7,714 nucleotides of DNA, taken from contig JAQBNV010000502.1 in the NCBI GenBank assembly GCA_028288395.1, positions 1-7,714 on the forward strand, written 5' to 3'. Position 1 is the first letter of the stretch. The number at the start of each line of letters is the position of its first letter. The translations under genes and the position numbers were made by a program. The stretch comes from Adhaeribacter sp. (GTDB taxonomy: Bacteria; Bacteroidota; Bacteroidia; Cytophagales; Hymenobacteraceae). Below are positions 6,049 through 7,714 of this stretch, piece by piece. The notes beneath the pieces are model-generated. The model saw nothing but the letters and a program-made list of their open reading frames with translations, searched no databases and was not told the DNA's origin.

Positions 6049-6684
6049 TTATTTCTTAGATAGCAGAATGTTTTTATTCAGTTTCAGGAGAATATCAATG
6101 GTTACTTTATCTCCGGTTTTCATAGCGCCCATCATATAACTAGGCGCTTTTATACCATAGTCGCCCATTTTTATTTCCTGGGTTCCTTTACAGGTTATGC
6201 TTTCATCGGCATTTACAACATAACTGGTTTGCAGATTTACCAGCTTGGTAACACCGGCAATGGTCAGGTTCCCGGTGGTTTTAATAATTTTCTGGCCGGG
6301 AATTACAGTAGCATTGGTTAACTTAAAAGCTATTTTACTATATTCTTTTGCTTTTAAAGCTTTGTGCGCCCGGGTGGTGAGTAATTCTTCTTTTCCATTC
6401 AGGTTAGTAACCGGTAATACAAATAACAGGGTTGATAAATCTTGTAATTGGCCGCCCTTTATTTTAAAAGTAGCATCGGCGGTAAAGTTGGTAGCTACCA
6501 TATTCCAATCGTGCACGTTAGAAGTACCCGAAACTTTTATTTGCGAGCCTGAGCCCAGTTTATAGGGAGTTTGTGCTTGTACCGAAAGCATGGTTAAGGC
6601 CAAGATGCCCAGAATGGCTAAAAGAATCAGCAGGCCGCGAAAAAATTCTTTTTTATAGGTGTTATAGGTCATCATAGTTTTCAT
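6049..6684 (-). CDS. YceI family protein, secreted
   Basis: A 211-residue YceI protein, first gene of a four-gene cluster. An N-terminal hydrophobic signal (about residues 14-37, ending SVQA before Gln38) is preceded by an unusually long 16-residue polar lead; Met4 or Met5 are alternative starts. The family signature VSGTSNVHDW is at 51-60, followed by a pattern of short strands, RAHKALKAKEYSKIAFKL, GNLTIAGVTKLVNLQ, and GTQEIKMGDYGIKAPSYMMGAM near the end. YceI proteins are lipocalin-like barrels found in the periplasm; members with known structures bind polyisoprenoid chains. The ligand here is unknown. No cysteine is present. The promoter at 6713-6720 lies about 29 bases upstream of the ATG, giving a short leader. 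The next gene, an outer-membrane barrel, has no promoter match of its own, so both are probably read together. Confidence 0.92.
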   Translation of the reverse strand: MKTMMTYNTYKKEFFRGLLILLAILGILALTMLSVQAQTPYKLGSGSQIKVSGTSNVHDWNMVATNFTADATFKIKGGQLQDLSTLLFVLPVTNLNGKEELLTTRAHKALKAKEYSKIAFKLTNATVIPGQKIIKTTGNLTIAGVTKLVNLQTSYVVNADESITCKGTQEIKMGDYGIKAPSYMMGAMKTGDKVTIDILLKLNKNILLSKK

Positions 6685-6712
6685 CTCTTTGTGTTTTAGA
6701 TTATTAATAGAA

Positions 6713-6720
6713 CAAAGGTA
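6713..6720 (-). promoter_or_regulatory. -7 promoter element of the YceI cluster
   Basis: On the minus strand this reads TACCTTTG, an exact match to TAnnTTTG. It lies 28 bases before the ATG of the first YceI gene, so the transcript would have a leader of about 20-25 bases. No TTG is found at the usual -33 distance; instead the spacer contains the palindrome CCCAATTGGG, which suggests regulator-dependent use. Confidence 0.6.
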
Positions 6721-6726
6721 GAGCAG

Positions 6727-6736
6727 CCCAATTGGG
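6727..6736. promoter_or_regulatory. Palindrome CCCAATTGGG, possible operator
   Basis: This perfect 10-base palindrome lies six bases upstream of the -7 element, between the -7 and -33 positions of the YceI-cluster promoter. A repressor bound here would block RNA polymerase, or a MerR-type activator could work from the spacer. No regulator gene is next to it. A 10-base palindrome may be chance. Confidence 0.3.
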
Positions 6737-6964
6737 TAGGGTATGACCTGGAGAGTCTTAATAAGTGACCCTCGTTACAAATTGAATATTTAGAAATAAA
6801 TTTTAGCCGTGCTTACCAAGACGGAGGAAGGGAAAGAGGTAAAAGCTATATTTTGCGGAATTACTTCTCTTCTAGCTGCTATTCGTGGTCGGCCCTTTTT
6901 GATACAGAAAGCCAGGTTCTGTTTGGGTTTAAATATTTTTTTGTTTTTATGCGAAACTTCCGGT

Positions 6965-7714
6965 CTAAAATTTTTCCGGTTTGTTATATTCTATATTTTT
7001 CAGATTAAACTTAGCATAGCTAAAATCATCTTTTTTTAATCGCCACAAAACTTCAAATGTAGTTGGCACGCCTATCTCATTCATCACTTTGTAATCAGCT
7101 AAGTTAATAACCCATGTTTCTAAGTTTTCTTCACCCATGAATCGTTTTGTTTCCAGCATTGTAATCTCACCAACCTCATTAAATGTTACCAGGTAAAACA
7201 GAGATAAACCGTTATAGTCGAAAGCTAATTTAGCAGACCGCGCATCTATAGGAGACCAGTGTAATCTTTCGCTGGGTAATAAATTTGTTGGATATAAAAC
7301 GCTTTCTCCCAGCCATCTTAATAATTCTCCCTGGTCATATTGTTTGCCATGGCCATCTACCACCTTAATGAGTGAAAATAATGAAACAACCAATCTGCCT
7401 TTATCAGCGATATACATATCACGGGCCGTAAACATGGCGGTGGTGCCTTTCCAAATAAAACCAGGAGTAGATGTGGTGGCATATTGTTCACCTTTTATGT
7501 TTACCCATTTTTTATCTTCACCCGTTTTAAATTCTCCATCGTGGGTAATCCGGGCATAACTAATATAGGGCTGACCATCTTTTAAAACGAGTTTAAAATA
7601 GCGTTGTACTGGTTCAGGTAAACCAGTTAGTTGGTCGTGACTAAAAGTTTCATTTGAAATAGTTTCGGCTTCAGAAAACAGCAGTTTTACTTCTTTGTCA
7701 AATTGGTTTTTTAA
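6965..7714 (-). CDS. DUF6544-like protein, N-terminus beyond the window
   Basis: The frame is open from the right edge to TAG at 6967-6965, giving 249 visible residues; the true start lies outside. The Met at 7435 is internal, since similarity to the family begins well before it. Markers in order are LTGLPEPVQRYF (29-40), a RITHDGEF segment, a GFIWK segment, YDQGELLRWLGES around 126-138 with PTNLLPSERLHW following, DYNGLSLFYLVTFNEVGEI, and a tail VPTTFEVLWRL then FNLKNIEY. This order is what I know from the DUF6544 family, which has no established biochemical role; members often have membrane helices near the N-terminus, which cannot be seen here. The gene runs in the same direction as the YceI cluster but is 280 bases away, with a separate promoter between them, so it is probably an independent unit. 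Confidence 0.75.
   Translation of the reverse strand, partial: LKNQFDKEVKLLFSEAETISNETFSHDQLTGLPEPVQRYFKLVLKDGQPYISYARITHDGEFKTGEDKKWVNIKGEQYATTSTPGFIWKGTTAMFTARDMYIADKGRLVVSLFSLIKVVDGHGKQYDQGELLRWLGESVLYPTNLLPSERLHWSPIDARSAKLAFDYNGLSLFYLVTFNEVGEITMLETKRFMGEENLETWVINLADYKVMNEIGVPTTFEVLWRLKKDDFSYAKFNLKNIEYNKPEKF

Noticed and set aside
6904..6922. ACAGAA/TTCTGT hairpin after the DUF6544-like gene as its terminator
   Set aside because: Only a six-base stem, and the T-rich stretch lies on the wrong side for minus-strand transcription.
6809..7039. 76-codon plus-strand frame rich in Phe and Ile
   Set aside because: It runs antisense into the end of the DUF6544-like gene; its Phe/Ile-rich end comes from reading A/T-rich DNA on the wrong strand.

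Overview
The window looks like chromosomal DNA of a Bacteroidota bacterium, most likely a Cytophagales/Hymenobacteraceae-type soil or aquatic organism; the phylum is fairly safe, the family is a guess. The reasons are exact matches to the Bacteroidota -7 promoter element (TAnnTTTG) on both strands, few Shine-Dalgarno-like sequences, AT-rich gaps beside moderately AT-rich genes, and the protein types: paired YceI-like proteins, a beta-barrel with a Gln after the signal cleavage site, and a DUF6544-like protein.

Layout, left to right. (1) 1-398, plus strand: the C-terminal end of a large alpha/beta-hydrolase of the acetylxylan/glucuronoyl esterase type. (2) 399-1291: a long gap with no convincing gene but several inverted repeats, including a 20-bp perfect one at 990-1046. 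(3) 1292-1579, plus strand: an unrecognised 95-residue, possibly winged-helix protein, then a possible 51-residue basic peptide at 1656-1811. A consensus promoter at 1950-1979 points into the 3' end of the opposite-strand operon. (4) 2075-3393, minus strand: a two-gene operon of fermentative D-lactate dehydrogenase (ldhA) and an unknown 106-residue protein coupled to it by an ATGA overlap. An FNR/CRP-type half-site pair lies upstream of ldhA. (5) 3554-6684, minus strand: a four-gene cluster of YceI-like protein, outer-membrane beta-barrel, second YceI-like protein with two cysteines, and four-helix membrane protein. It is read from a consensus promoter at 6713-6720. A textbook intrinsic terminator sits inside the cluster between the barrel and the second YceI gene. 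(6) 6965-7714, minus strand: a DUF6544-like protein whose start lies beyond the window.

How the genes may work together. The four-gene cluster encodes two secreted lipocalin-fold proteins (periplasmic if the family pattern holds), one outer-membrane barrel and one inner-membrane protein. This set could move or hold an amphiphilic molecule across the envelope. YceI proteins elsewhere bind polyisoprenoids, but the ligand here is unknown. The internal terminator would make the first two products more abundant than the last two. The ldhA unit is separate; its upstream FNR-like box would fit induction under low oxygen. Nothing in the window is a clear mobile element, CRISPR array, tRNA or rRNA. 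The best candidates for something not described before are the YceI-barrel-YceI-membrane cluster with its built-in attenuation, and the unknown protein coupled to LdhA.
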